Of a stretch of 64,000 nt of DNA, positions 1-11,578 are shown in pieces; the stretch's first letter is position 1, and each line of letters begins with the position of its first letter. The stretch is taken from assembly GCF_042242105.1 (NCBI RefSeq), contig NC_092019.1, positions 11,652,328 through 11,716,327 on the forward strand. Reading direction: 5' to 3'. The stretch is from Pempheris klunzingeri. Taxonomy: Eukaryota > Chordata > Actinopteri > Acropomatiformes > Pempheridae. The position numbers and the translations under genes were made by a program. The notes under the pieces are model-generated. The model ran no database searches. It was not told the DNA's origin and was given only the letters and a program-made list of their open reading frames with translations.

Positions 1-3000
1 TATATTATATATGTTTATTCTTTCAGTATACATGTATGCTGTGGTTGCTGATGTTTTTTTCCTGCCATACGGAACTGAGCGTTTCAAATGAAGCGTTTTT
101 CAAATGAAACAAAATGCATTTAGTGATAAAAGTATAACATGATTCCTGTAATCCATCTATCTTTGTTTAAAAGCCAATGATGCATTTCATATTAATCATA
201 ATTTCAAAGCATTTCATTGCCTAAAAGGCACAGTACATTGTACGCAACATGTCTGGAATTTTCTTTCCTTAGCAACTCCTGTAATACCTGCTGATCAATA
301 AGGTGCTTGAATCATTTTGTCAAAACAGCTCACACCCTCTCTCATATCCTCCAACCGTCTGTGTCTAAACCAGGAACTGAGAGCGACTGATTTGGCTGAC
401 ATTGTGTACCAGGGAGTCACTTTGCCTAACCGGTATGTAAAATCATAACTGAAGTGCTGTGTGTGTGCGTGTGTGGCTGGCAGAGAGGAGATTGGGAGGG
501 GAGGAGAGTAGCCAAAAACAATCAAAATATCCTGGTGTGACTTTCCATGAAGGGTGGGTGGGTGTGCGTGAAAGTGTGTGCGTGAATACGAGCATGCATG
601 AATGATCGCGTGCGTGCACACGCCTATGTGTGAGCATACTTGCCTTTCTATGAAGTCACTATTTGGCACATTGCTCCTCTGCTCAAATGTGGTTTGTATC
701 AGTGTACTATTATGGGTAAACAGTGCCCTCTTTGGATGTACAGAGGAACAGCAACTGAGGACGAATAGCCAGGTTGAATAACAGGCAGCAGAACTAGAGT
801 GGAGACAATGAAAGCAGAGCAGAGACACAGGTTGTTGTCTCACCGAAGTAAAGCAGATCACTAAAAAACTCAAGGAAGAATTAAGACATTGTCTTTTCAG
901 ATTGTTCAGAATTACAATAAACTGTGACTCTATGAATTCAAACATCTGATGTGAAAAAATACTCGTCTTAGATATTTAGACAAAAAGACTGCATGTCCGT
1001 GTAAAGATGCTCTCCAGCTGAAGAACAAGGAGTGGTCCCTTTCATCCAAACAAAGTCAACCAGTGTTTTTAACCTAGAGCTATTTTATATTAAACCTTAA
1101 AATCGACAAGGCTTTTGTTTTGTAAAAGTCCACATGATATCTTACAGTGTGACATTATTTTGACTTCAGGTTAATTACAAAGCTGGCTCCATCCTATTAA
1201 CATAATGATCACATGAGATCATGTGTAACCTTCAACAGCTGAAAGTTACAACTTTTAAAACTATGAATGAGAATACAGAGTGGGTTTTTTTCAGAAGGAT
1301 GACCTCATCCTGATATTGCAGAGATGTATTCTTTCAACAAAAGGGTCTTCCCATGAGCCAAGGCTGCCACCTAGAGGCCAATATAAGAACTGCTACTACG
1401 CCTCACACCAGGTGATGTCATAGTTTAAGAAAGAAAGAAAGAAAGATAGAGTTGGCGGGGGTGAAAGAGGCACATGGGAGGACAGGGGGTGTGAAAGAGA
1501 GAAAACAGGCAGGAAAGATGAGAGGGAGAGGGAGAAGGTGATGTCATGTTTTTAGAGCAGTCGAAGCTCTGCCTTTGTCCACACTCTTCCAGTAAACTCT
1601 GCAGATCACATCACGACAGGCGCTACAGGAGGCATCAGTCTTATATTAGTATGATATCATCCTTTTCAACAGCTTTTTTGGAGAAATATATGATATTCTG
1701 ACACCCAAAATGATAATGTTCAACCTGCTCGAGGTCCTCATGTTCAGTCTGGCCCAAGACTAGACACTACACCCTTCTGGAGCTCAATTGCGTCCTTGTC
1801 ATTCCAGACTATTCCACTCTCTACAATGCGCTCCCAGCAATTTCATGCCATTCTAGACAAGTGCGGTGTATTCCATACAATACCATTCAAAACAATCACC
1901 AACTGTCCTGAGTGTAATCTCCCCTGATTCTGGCCATGACAGGTAATTTCTCCTTCCACCAATTGCAGAGTGAAAAAGGATGTGCGAAGATACTCGCACT
2001 CAAAGATGGAGAGAGGGGAAAAAACGTGATGCAAGAGGGAAAGGACAGAATGAGAGAGAGAGAGGGAAGCAAACAAAGAGAAAAAGACAGATAAAAAGCA
2101 GAGAAGAGGGAGACAGAAACCAAACAAATCCTTTAGCTATAGCAGTAAGACGCTGACCTTTAAAGTACTTTGTTGAGAAGGGAGTGAGAGAGAGAAAGAG
2201 ACAGCAAGGCTGAAGGTATTATGACGCTTCATCTGTGAAGGATCAAGGCTTCTCTGAGCTAGGGTAAAAAAAAAAATCAGATTAATTGATGTGGTAAATA
2301 ACAGAGGGCTGCTCTTTTGCTAAGCGATTACCTGCAGGACACATGCAGACACAAAAACGTGTGCTTGCGAAGGCACTTGACTGATAAACATTTATACACC
2401 TATGCATAAATCTTTGTCAGCAGCAACCATGTTGTTATTTCTGTGCTATGCTCACAACGTCAATACAACCTGGTGTGAAGAAACACACACATACACACAC
2501 ACACAGATAGTTAAGAGACTGCAGCACCTCATCAGAGCAGTGTCAGTCACAGAAGAAGCTAATCCTGGTGTCAGTAAGGTAAACACACACCAGGTAGACA
2601 AGTATCAATGTCCCAAGAAAACATGAAACACGATCACACCCTCTTGCAAATGGATGTATTCATGCAAATTATATGCAAAGGCAACCTGAAAGCACATTAA
2701 AACAACTTAAGTAGTACAACCCATTTCTTTTGACCCTTTTATAGTTTTTCAGTGTTAGGTGTCTCTGTCTCGGTCATACATACACCAACAGATGTGTCTA
2801 ATCATCAAAAATGACAGCTGTCAAAGTTGATAAAATAGAATACACAATTTGTTGTCAATTTCATATTGAATTGTCTGTATTGTAAACTACTGGTGAGAGC
2901 AGTGACATTTTTCATGAACACAGCATTCATAACAGTTTGGGAGTACTTCTGTTGAGCTGAAACCTAATAACATTAAACTGCTGTAATATTTGTTGGAACC

Positions 3001-4284
3001 AGGATCCCTGTGTGGTCATGGAACCACTTTTAGGAGAGAGAAGAAGACAGAAACTAACCTCATCCAGAGAGCTGAAGAATTCCTTGCCTTTAACCTTTTT
3101 ACCTTAGAGTTTATTACATTACACCATCTAAAAATAAATGCATCTATATCTGCTGAGGAAAACTTTACTTGTACTTTTTTCATATTCCCACAAGACATAT
3201 CTGTCTCTGAGAATCTGATTAAAAGGTTTTCACTACGCTCACTTCCTGCAACACAACTGCCAACGTTCCACTAAATTACAAGTCCAAATAGATCTAAGGT
3301 AAGACAATTATCACACTAAATGTCAAGCCTTAGTACATGCTTTCACACAGGAAATGATTTTGTGTCAAGAGGGAGGGTGAGAGAAAAAGTGGAGACTCAG
3401 GGTGAGAAAGAGAGACAGGCTGCACCTGAGACGAGCTTAAGGGAGAGAAAAACTGTTAAAAACAAAGGTGGGAAAGCTAGTGGTACTAGCTAGAACTACT
3501 AGATGAGGGGGAAACCATCGTCCTGTGTTCATGAGTAAATTGTGTGTGTGAGTGTTTATTTGTGAGTGAGTGAGAACATCTGCATTTTTGAAGTGTGTGA
3601 TTAATGTCCTTCTAAGGCTTTGGAGACCCCATGGTGAGAGAAATGCCTAAAGGGGTTAATATTAACTTTCTTCTTCTGCCTGCGCCTGCACCCCCCCCCC
3701 CCAAGAAGACTCTTTTAGTTCCTAAATAATGGTCCCTTCCTTGAGCACCTAGTTGGCTACACTCTTCCTTCATGTTCCATTACATCACATAAACCCCAGT
3801 GATGAAAACTGCATGCATACTGGTTTTGCAATCAAATGAAATAAAACAAAAAAAACTTTCCTTTCAAGTTGGGGACATATTCCACTCGATCCATTGGCAA
3901 ACCTTCACATTAACCATTTTTTAATCAAATACATTTGCTTGGTTGAGTTTGCTGAGGGCAGTAAACAACATGTGAACCTCAATTCAAGGCAAAACAGTCT
4001 CCCTCTGGAATAAGACACAAGGCTCAGCTTCCTCACAGAGCAACACTGCCCCCTTGTGTTCAAATACTAATAATGACATCAGTTCCACATACACTTCTAC
4101 AATTTCAGGTGTCCATTTATTTACTTATCTTCAATCTTCTAACTTACCCATCTACCTGTTATCTTAGTAATATTCTATTAGTAGTAGTCTATTAGTAGTC
4201 CATTGCTGTTTGTATAATATTATATACTGGCCTCAGTCAATAGATATAACAATGCAATAAAATAATTTCAAAATAATCTCTTAC
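1..4284 (-). other. cdkal1 intron (5' part of a long intron)
   Basis: No exon, RNA gene or recognisable transposon is seen. The stretch holds simple repeats: GT-rich tracts around 460-640, an AAAG run at 1429-1446, GA-rich sequence at 1490-1545 and 2040-2110, CA-rich sequence at 2488-2508 and a C run near 3691-3703. The next expected coding exon (human ENASDADLWLLNSCTV) was looked for and not found. CDKAL1 introns are very long in other vertebrates. Confidence 0.75.
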
Positions 4285-4397
4285 CAGTCATCTTGTATCC
4301 ACTAGCAGCTAGCTGTCCAGCCATGTACTCTCCATCTGAGTTGTTATGACTACAGCCCCACGTTTTCATCCAGATTTTTTGGGTGCCAGGGATCAAA
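4285..4397 (-). CDS. cdkal1: cdkal1 coding exon 2
   Basis: The acceptor is tttctag|TTTGATCC and the donor is GACTG|gtaagag. The exon is 113 nt: it completes Ser from the previous exon, reads 37 codons ([20 protein letters not shown] onward to GYKMT) and leaves one base. The Cys in WGCSHNN is the first of the conserved cysteines of the MTTase N-terminal domain. Confidence 0.95.
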
Positions 4398-6960
4398 CTA
4401 GAAATGAACACCATCGAAATATGATTTTGTTAGAGGATGTGTGGAAATTATCAAAATAATATATAAATCTAGTGCCATTTCATAAATACACCCTAAAGCC
4501 TCCATCGAAACATCAACTGATATGGACTTGTCCACTTCAGCCTTTGTTTATTGCCCAAGTTAAGTGAGACAGACTGCAGTGCTTTAGTGCTTTAACACCT
4601 AACCTGTTAATTTAGGCTGGTGGCAAAGCAGTCACTCAAAGTCCCCATGATGGCAGTATTGTGTCATGATATGATATATGATGTATATCTGATATGATAT
4701 GGCATGTCCCATTCCCATTTTCACCTGTCCATCATTATTCATGGAATGTGACATCCAGTAGCAAACAATGGGCACAACCAATCAATTTATTCTTCATGAG
4801 GCATTTGTGTCAAAGCAAATTAAATATCAACAAGAGGAAGTGAAGTGCTCTATGATTTGCTGACTGTCGACAGAATGTGTTTTTTCCCCAGATGTGAATT
4901 TTTCCTGCATCATCAGGATGACCATCGCCACTAGGTCTGAAGTTATTGGTCCTCCTTTTTCAAATAAAATAATCATGTCATAAAACAATGTCATGTACAA
5001 CAAGCTGGATATGGCATTATTATTTGCGTGATACTTAAATTGTTCTCACTCCTCATTTTTAATTTACCCGAGATTTTTTTCCACATTTTGTTCAGTGTTA
5101 ATGAGAACATTAATGATATATTTGATGAACGTGAAAGCATGAAATTACTGGTTTCAAATAGTTAATTCTCTAACTACTAGAAGACTTGCTGGGAATGTAG
5201 AATTGTGTTATCCATCATCAGCCTAAAACATGTTGTATACAGAAGTAATACAACAATAATTTCACATCCTGACCTGTAACCACTAAATCAAACATTTGAC
5301 ATACCTGTCAGCTTGAAGCTCCTCCTGGCTCAGAAGCTCTTTTTTCTTTCTGGACCTCGGTATGATACTCTTTCTAGCCGACTGTCTCTCATGAGGAGTG
5401 GGGTCGCTAGAAGACACCATGTCCTCAATGTCTTCAATTAGAGAGTCACAGGCGGACGGCATGATGGTCTGAAAACCAGATAGCGTCTTGGTCAGCACAG
5501 AATTACCTCTAGAAACTGTCTCTCACACAGATGAGACCTGCGAGTAGTAAACCAGAAGTACCAAAAACTGATGTTGAAGATGAATTTTGACAATTTGTCC
5601 CCGCTTTTGCCTGAAGCACAATAATGAGATAAAACAAAAGGAAAAATTAAGTCTAGGTCTTAAGTACATTGACTGTCACTCAGCAAATTATAGCAAAACA
5701 ATGTGCAATACGGTAAAATGATAAGACAGGGCCATTAAATTGCTGAAAGCTTGGCTTGACACAAACAGCATGTGATTTGAACAGCCAAGATATTTTATAT
5801 CATCAACTTCATCTAGAAGAGTGAGATTTTTGGATAAAGCTTTTCAGTAAAAGTTGTTAATAGTAGTGATGTCAGGATAATTTAGTGAGGAAAGACAAAT
5901 GAAATCTAAATGTTTCCTACCTTGTCTGTAGAAAAATGCATTAACCTAAATGATCAGTCAGTGAATATGACATCGTGGTGCTGATTAGAGAGGAGCACCT
6001 GTGCCTACTGACACACCTGAGTTAATTGGGAGAAACAGAGAAAGTTTCACTTCTTCATAGAAATAGATTAAGGCCACCTGGTCAACTTGTAAAGAAACTT
6101 TCAGCTCATCTTTTCAGCTGGTGCTTTCTCAGTCTTCCAGCATCCCTCGCTGTCCCCACAGTGTATGGATGCATTGTTGTTATTCATTATTTATATTTTA
6201 AAAAATGTGCCACAGAAATAGGCTATCGAGCTACATGGGTGGCAGTAAATAAATTGCTGATAAGCAGCCAAGTAAGCAGGTCAAGCAACCCTGCCGCTGA
6301 AACCTACATTTAAGTAGTTGCCTAGACTTAAATTAACATTGTGTGAAGTTAAAATGACTGAAAACCAAGGCTAATTCCTTACTAGTTTTGCTATATATTC
6401 CATAAAATATAAACATGGCTTTCTAACTAGTGTCCCCATAGACACTGTTGCTGACATTGCATAAATAGCTCCATAATTACAGTTAACACCTGCGTTAATT
6501 ATACAGCTGACCAGCGTATCAAATAAAAGCTGACGTTGACTGCGTTAAAGTTTCACTAACCTACCAAACCGATGCAGCGCTTCCTTAGTTTCACTGCACA
6601 CGCACGCTAGGTGATAAACATTAAAGCTAACTGATATAAATGAGAAACACCAGTGAAATGTCTAATTAGACAGTTAAACAGCAACATTTGGTTATTTTTT
6701 GATCGTTTAACATGGGAATGCTAGCTACTAGCTTGGTTAGCCTCATTAGTTAGCTACTACCCACGTGCCTCTTATTTTGGACTGGCAGACCCTTTGAGAT
6801 ATTGTATAAATACCTTACCTGGTTTGCAATGTGGTTGTTAGCTCAAATAAATACGGTTTCCGAGGGAAGAGTGTTTTAGAAATGGTAAAAAACTAGTATA
6901 TGCACCTTCAAAACATCTGTCACGACTCTCATGCCGCCATACTTGTGCGTATTTACGGTA
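4285..6960 (-). CDS. cdkal1: cdkal1, 5' part of the gene (tRNA methylthiotransferase), partial
   Basis: CDKAL1 is the radical-SAM enzyme that adds the 2-methylthio group to t6A37 of tRNA-Lys(UUU) to give ms2t6A; the protein is anchored in the ER membrane by its C-terminus (family knowledge). Three minus-strand exons are visible: a non-coding exon 1 ending at 6819, a first coding exon (5305-5468, ATG at 5462) and a second coding exon (4285-4397). Together they encode about 90 residues: [16 protein letters not shown], a basic RSRKKK stretch, then [20 protein letters not shown] and [16 protein letters not shown], which matches the start of the human MTTase N-terminal domain and includes the first cluster cysteine (WGCSHNN). 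The phases join (AG|T, then G|). No further exon is seen down to position 1; the radical-SAM CxxxCxxC and TRAM parts must lie beyond the left edge. Order and strand relative to e2f3 and mboat1 match human 6p22.3. Confidence 0.93.
4398..5304 (-). other. cdkal1 intron between coding exons 1 and 2
   Basis: AT-rich intron with a TGATATGATAT-like tract near 4665-4700. Nothing else is recognised. Confidence 0.85.
5305..5468 (-). CDS. cdkal1: cdkal1 first coding exon
   Basis: The acceptor is ggttttcag|ACCATC and is followed at once by ATG (5462-5460), then [16 protein letters not shown], like human MPSASCDTLLDDIEDIV. The donor is GCTGACAG|gtatgtc. Of the 164 nt, 158 are coding. An in-frame ATG further upstream lies in intron sequence before the acceptor and is not the start. 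Confidence 0.95.
5469..6818 (-). other. cdkal1 intron 1
   Basis: Lies between the inferred 5' UTR exon and the first coding exon. Nothing coding or repetitive is recognised. Short open frames here have no splice or family support. Confidence 0.6.
6819..6960 (-). promoter_or_regulatory. cdkal1: cdkal1 non-coding exon 1 and core promoter (inferred)
   Basis: A strong minus-strand donor, CAAACCAG|gtaagg, ends a stretch that precedes the first coding exon and would be the 5' UTR exon. On the minus strand, AGTATGGCGGCAT (6931-6943) resembles the YY1 site often found at TATA-less transcription starts. The right-hand boundary is a guess from that motif. The exon lies only about 160-300 bp downstream of the e2f3 polyadenylation signal on the same strand. 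Confidence 0.6.
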
Positions 6961-7099
6961 GGCAAGGAGGGACAAACCAGACGCGTACGTATTTAACACT
7001 GGAGTGAACTTTGCATCTTTTTTCATTCATTTGTGGTATTCTATTGAACTGAGTTTATTCTCTGTGCAAAGTGCAAATTAAAGACATCACACACGTGTA

Positions 7100-10000
7100 T
7101 TTCCATATTCATATTGCCTTTATTCAAATTTTCAATTACAAACACCCAGAGTACAAAAAAAACACATCCATCCCCCCAAACAAATACAACTCAAATTCCT
7201 CATTTAACAGATGTTAAAGAAACTTATGTAACTGAATAACAAACATCAAAAATCATCACATTAGTTTACCATAAACATTCAACAGCACACTGATACTTTC
7301 ACCCATGCTTTCCATTTGCAGAAAAAGGTAAAGTGATATTACAGCTCTCTTTTCTGTGATTAGTGGAAAAAGTCAGAAATATAATTTTACAGTGAATTCT
7401 TTCCTATCAAATAGCTAACTTTTCACATAACCTTTACAGAATATTTAGGAATCAGTATACTGTATTTGGTAACAGCTTAAGAATAGCCAGAGGGAAATTG
7501 CAAGAAAAACAATGCTGTTTCAATCTTGACTACAGTTAACACTGCATTTAGCCTAATTATATTAGGCACTATTATGTTAGGTCAAATCACACATCTGTGT
7601 CACACATTGGAAATGATGGAGCTGTAATTTCCACCATAATACATTTTCAGACTCACTGGCAAAGACACTAGCTTTAGCGGTGCATTAAAAATCTTTCACA
7701 CTCCATTAGAAACCCATGGAAAGGTACAATCTTTCCAGAAATCATGTTTCCATCATGTAAAAGTGGATAAAATATTGTGACCAGATTCCGGTCGCTTGAA
7801 ATAGATGGAGGAAAATATAATTACCAATGTAAATGGTCTTAGAGAACAGCATAACTGTGTGTTAGTGACCAAAATGGGGAAAACATTGAGCTGGACTTTT
7901 CTATAAATACATATAAAAGACACATATGTGAATATGTCTATTGGGAAAAAATTGGTTCTGTGAATCAGAGCATTTCTGTGCATTAAATTCAAATTTCGTT
8001 CACCAGCACTATTTAAGCAAAGTTATGCTGACAAAGAATATGCATTTCCCCCCTCAGCTGAATGAGTGAAGTTCCTGTTAACATTTGGATTTTGATTTGC
8101 GAAGTCGAAATGCTGTTTCAACTTCAGTGCACTCCATCAAAGTGAAATTGGCAGAAAAGCAAAAAAGAGACCATGACAACGACTCTCACATCATTCCAAA
8201 AATAAAACGGACACACAGTGTCACAGAAGCAAAGCCCCCTACACACTTCAGCAGAGGACACAAGTCACTGATCCTGGTTCAGTGGTGTATAGAGACACAG
8301 CAATGTCTCCTAATGATCAGTAAAAGGGCAGATAGGCTAACTGTGAGTGATGACTGCATGCATGCATTATTAAATGTGAACTACTTTTGGGGTCTTAGAG
8401 GTGCTCTGCATTTTACAAAAAAAAACACAACAAAACAACTAGATAATATATGGAAAATAAAAAAAATACATATTGCAATAATTTTGTCCGCTTTTCCATC
8501 CATCAAATGTGCACCCCAATAATCAAATTCAAATTGCATGAGACCGGTTTAAGAGCAAAGGCCTATCAATTTTATCAGGGTATGAGTGGAATCTCACACA
8601 CATCAAAAGAGAAAAGATGCAATGTAATATCTAACATCACATCAAAATAACACAAGGGTAACTTCTATGACAAAAGAGAATTCAAAGATCCATACACACT
8701 ATGGTATTTACCTCTATGCCCTATTACTATTGTCCAACATTAGGTGGGAGGTAGCCTACAGTACCTTGTGCGCTGAAAAGTTTAGAAAACTGTACATCAA
8801 TTTACACATGGCAGGCTTACTCTTCAGCAACCTTCATCTTTGACATTACTCACACATGCTACACACACAGTTACTCAAGCGCACATCAATCGGGAAAAAG
8901 TTAACACTAACAGCAGCAATTCACCTGCAGCTGCAGGTTTCTCTAGTTTAAAAGCCAGGGTTTCAGACAAGATGTTTGCATTCTGTTATTATCAGGGATG
9001 TAATCAAGAGGAAGCTATTAGAAGTGAACAGCAATGGTCTTCCAAAGGCTTTTAGAGAAATAAATCACATCCCTACACCACTCAGTTCCCCATGTCCTTC
9101 GAGCTGGCTTTTCTTGATTTACCACTGAATATTCAGTGGCCCTAAACAACATGACAGTGTCACCAGGACTAGTACCAACATGGCTTGCTTGCACTGATTT
9201 TGCTCCAATTACAAAACAGATCTATTTGTCTTTTTTCCTTTTTTTTCCATTTTTTTTTTTTTAAATATCCTGGAGAAAATAAGCCCTTTATTACATGCTG
9301 AAGCCTAAATCTGTGGCGATCTGGCCCCTTGTTGCTCAGGTGATATCATTAGTTATTTCTACAGTATTAAAATCCATTAAAATTCAAAACTTATTAAACC
9401 TAAAAAGACTAATACGCACCTGCCCTGTCTCCTACACTGCTTTCAGTACACACTGCATAGGCAGTGTGCATCAACAAGTGGCTCAAAGTCAAATTTTTCT
9501 AATTAGCTCAAACCACTGTATAATTTCACAGCACAGAGTCTAGAGTGAGGAGGCATTAGGGGAAGTCTGGTTATGGCAGCTTCTGCTGAAGAAGATGATG
9601 GGGATAAGAAAAAAAAAAAGCAGCAAGACAGTAGAAGTTTGGGTCCTGAAGTCAGTATCATTAAGAGTATGAGTTAGATATCCAAGTTTGCACATTATTT
9701 GTGCCAAAGTGCCAAATTCATACAGGTACAGATATATTTGCTTAACCCTACATTACCCACGTATGATGGCTTTTTAGCTGTTAGCAAATGGGTCATGTAA
9801 GGTTAAACATCACAATCTCTCTTCCCATGTCGAATATTTTTGAATTCAATAAACTGCAAATTTATACTAAGTGTACAAATTATGAGGGTGCCCGCTTAAT
9901 CAGTAGATAACAGGCTGATAAGTTTAACAGGTAATAAAGGTCCCTTATCATTTTACCTAATAAGTCCATTTAAATATGGAGGATATAGCACAAGAGAGCA

Positions 10001-11288
10001 TATGAGAAACAAATAGGACCACACCTTTACAAGCAATAAGGCATACTGTAAATATTTTGTACACTTAAAAAAAACAACTTGTGTACACCTGTCTTCTTTT
10101 AGAGCATTTAGAGCACACACTCCTATTCTTTACATTGCCTTTTGTTTCCTTTAAAAGTGGGTCATTATGTCATGTGCACTCCAAAACAGCATACATACTT
10201 CCATGCAGCTCTCATACATCTTAATAGTGCCTAGATGTACAAAATACTCATACTCTTTATGCTAACTTTATGATAATAAGCCCAAATAGCACAATGGGTA
10301 ACCTGACAAGTGTCTGAGCAGGCACAGCCTGTGTCTAACCTAAGCGTAAGACAACAACTGCAGTCATGAATGTTTTGCACCAAAATTGCCCTGTTTTCTT
10401 TTTATATTCATTTTAATTTCTAAAATTTTTCTACATTGGAACACAGAAAACGTCTAGTTAACAGTCAGCAGTACAAGTCCTCAATCACAGATCATTGGTG
10501 TTAATGAATGCAGTCATTAAGAATTCTTCAGAAACTCCTTGGGCCCCGCAGCATTTGGCATCAACACATCTTGAACTCTAGCACGTTTAGGGATGGGTTA
10601 CCTGGATGAATTAGGACACCTGACAAGAGCATTACTGGGAACACACACATCAGCCTTATCCATTCCTTGCAAACACATGTATATAAGCCAATCAAATCCT
10701 CATATTTGCAGGATCCTACAAGATTTAAATGGTAAACGCAGTTTTCCTCTTCCTTCTTTTTTTTTTTTACCATATTACTGATGGCTTTGGGTGATCACAT
10801 TTACACAGATTTTATGCTAAACCCAACCCTTATCGTCCATGACATGTGTTAATGCCAAGTGGTGTGGGGTGTTTTCCTTCGAGCTGCTCTGTCTTTGTTG
10901 GTTGACATAAACCTCGAGCCATACAGAGAGGTGGACATCCTCCTCCAATACATTTACAATTAACCAAACAGATGGCGAAGCCTCTCAGATGTGTCCCGAT
11001 TTCCCGGCTACACTGGAGGCCTTACATAGCCTGAGACAAAGAGTAATGGATATGTCTTCACACTGACCAGACGTGTCTTTGTGTGAAATCATGCAAGACC
11101 ACGTATGTCTCACACCATGAAGGAACATGGCATTTATTCCCACTGGGACTGAAAGAGCCTTCAATGTTTCCTTTCCGTCTATTTAGAATTGGCTTCCACT
11201 AACTACACAGTCAGTCACAGGCATCAAAACCCTCACCGATTCTCCGTCTCTCTCCCATGCACTTAATCTGAACCTCAATTCGCTAATG
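7100..11288 (-). other. e2f3: e2f3 3' untranslated region
   Basis: This runs from the e2f3 stop codon (11289) to a polyadenylation signal AATAAA on the minus strand (TTTATT at 7119-7124 on the plus strand). The signal is followed by a GT-rich element (cacgtgtgtgatgtctt), as expected downstream of a cleavage site. About 4.2 kb is plausible for E2F3, whose mammalian 3' UTR is also several kb. It contains seed matches to let-7, miR-15/16, miR-34 and miR-17 between 8.7 and 9.7 kb, and A/T runs (for example 9230-9262 and 10755-10771). A second AATAAA at 9286-9291 could be used for a shorter form. No open frame here is convincing. Confidence 0.7.
7119..7124 (-). terminator. e2f3: e2f3 polyadenylation signal AATAAA
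   Basis: Canonical hexamer on the minus strand with GT-rich sequence 25-40 nt downstream. It is the last signal before the cdkal1 promoter. The cleavage site is inferred near 7,100. Confidence 0.6.
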
Positions 11289-11578
11289 CTAGCTGCACAG
11301 GAGATCATCCAGGGCAAGAGAGGGCATTTTATCAAAGTCACAGGCATCAAACAAGTCGCTGATTCCCTGGTCATCTCCCAAACCTAAAAGGTAGTCATCT
11401 TGGTCCAGAAGAGGAGGCCCGAGGTTTAAGAAAGGCCCCAGGGATGAAGGGATCTGGTCTTCTGTCTGCTGGAGAAGACTGGTGTAAGGGGACGAGATGG
11501 GAGACAGAGTAGTGACGGAGACGGCTGAGGAAGGTGGAACCACGGAGGGGCTGGGCGAAGTAGTCATGGAGCTGGGAT
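11289..11578 (-). CDS. e2f3: e2f3 coding exon 8 (transactivation and RB binding) with stop
   Basis: Acceptor ttctttcacag|ATCCCAGC; 290 nt to the stop at 11289. A Ser/Pro-rich stretch is followed by [19 protein letters not shown] and the RB-binding motif [20 protein letters not shown], ending DDLLCS (human ends VEDFMCS). Confidence 0.97.

Noticed and set aside
295..945. A 216-codon minus-strand open frame, the longest unspliced frame in the window
   Set aside because: Its length comes from low-complexity CA/GT-rich sequence; the translation is Cys/His/Ser/Thr-rich and resembles no protein. It sits in a cdkal1 intron.
5463..5498. Possible upstream cdkal1 start ([12 protein letters not shown] before MPSA)
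   Set aside because: A good acceptor (ggttttcag) lies between it and the MPSA start, and family members begin at MPSA, so the extra residues are intron.
8085..8650. Plus-strand open frames of 66 and 145 codons
   Set aside because: They are antisense to the e2f3 3' UTR, AT-rich, and have no family resemblance.
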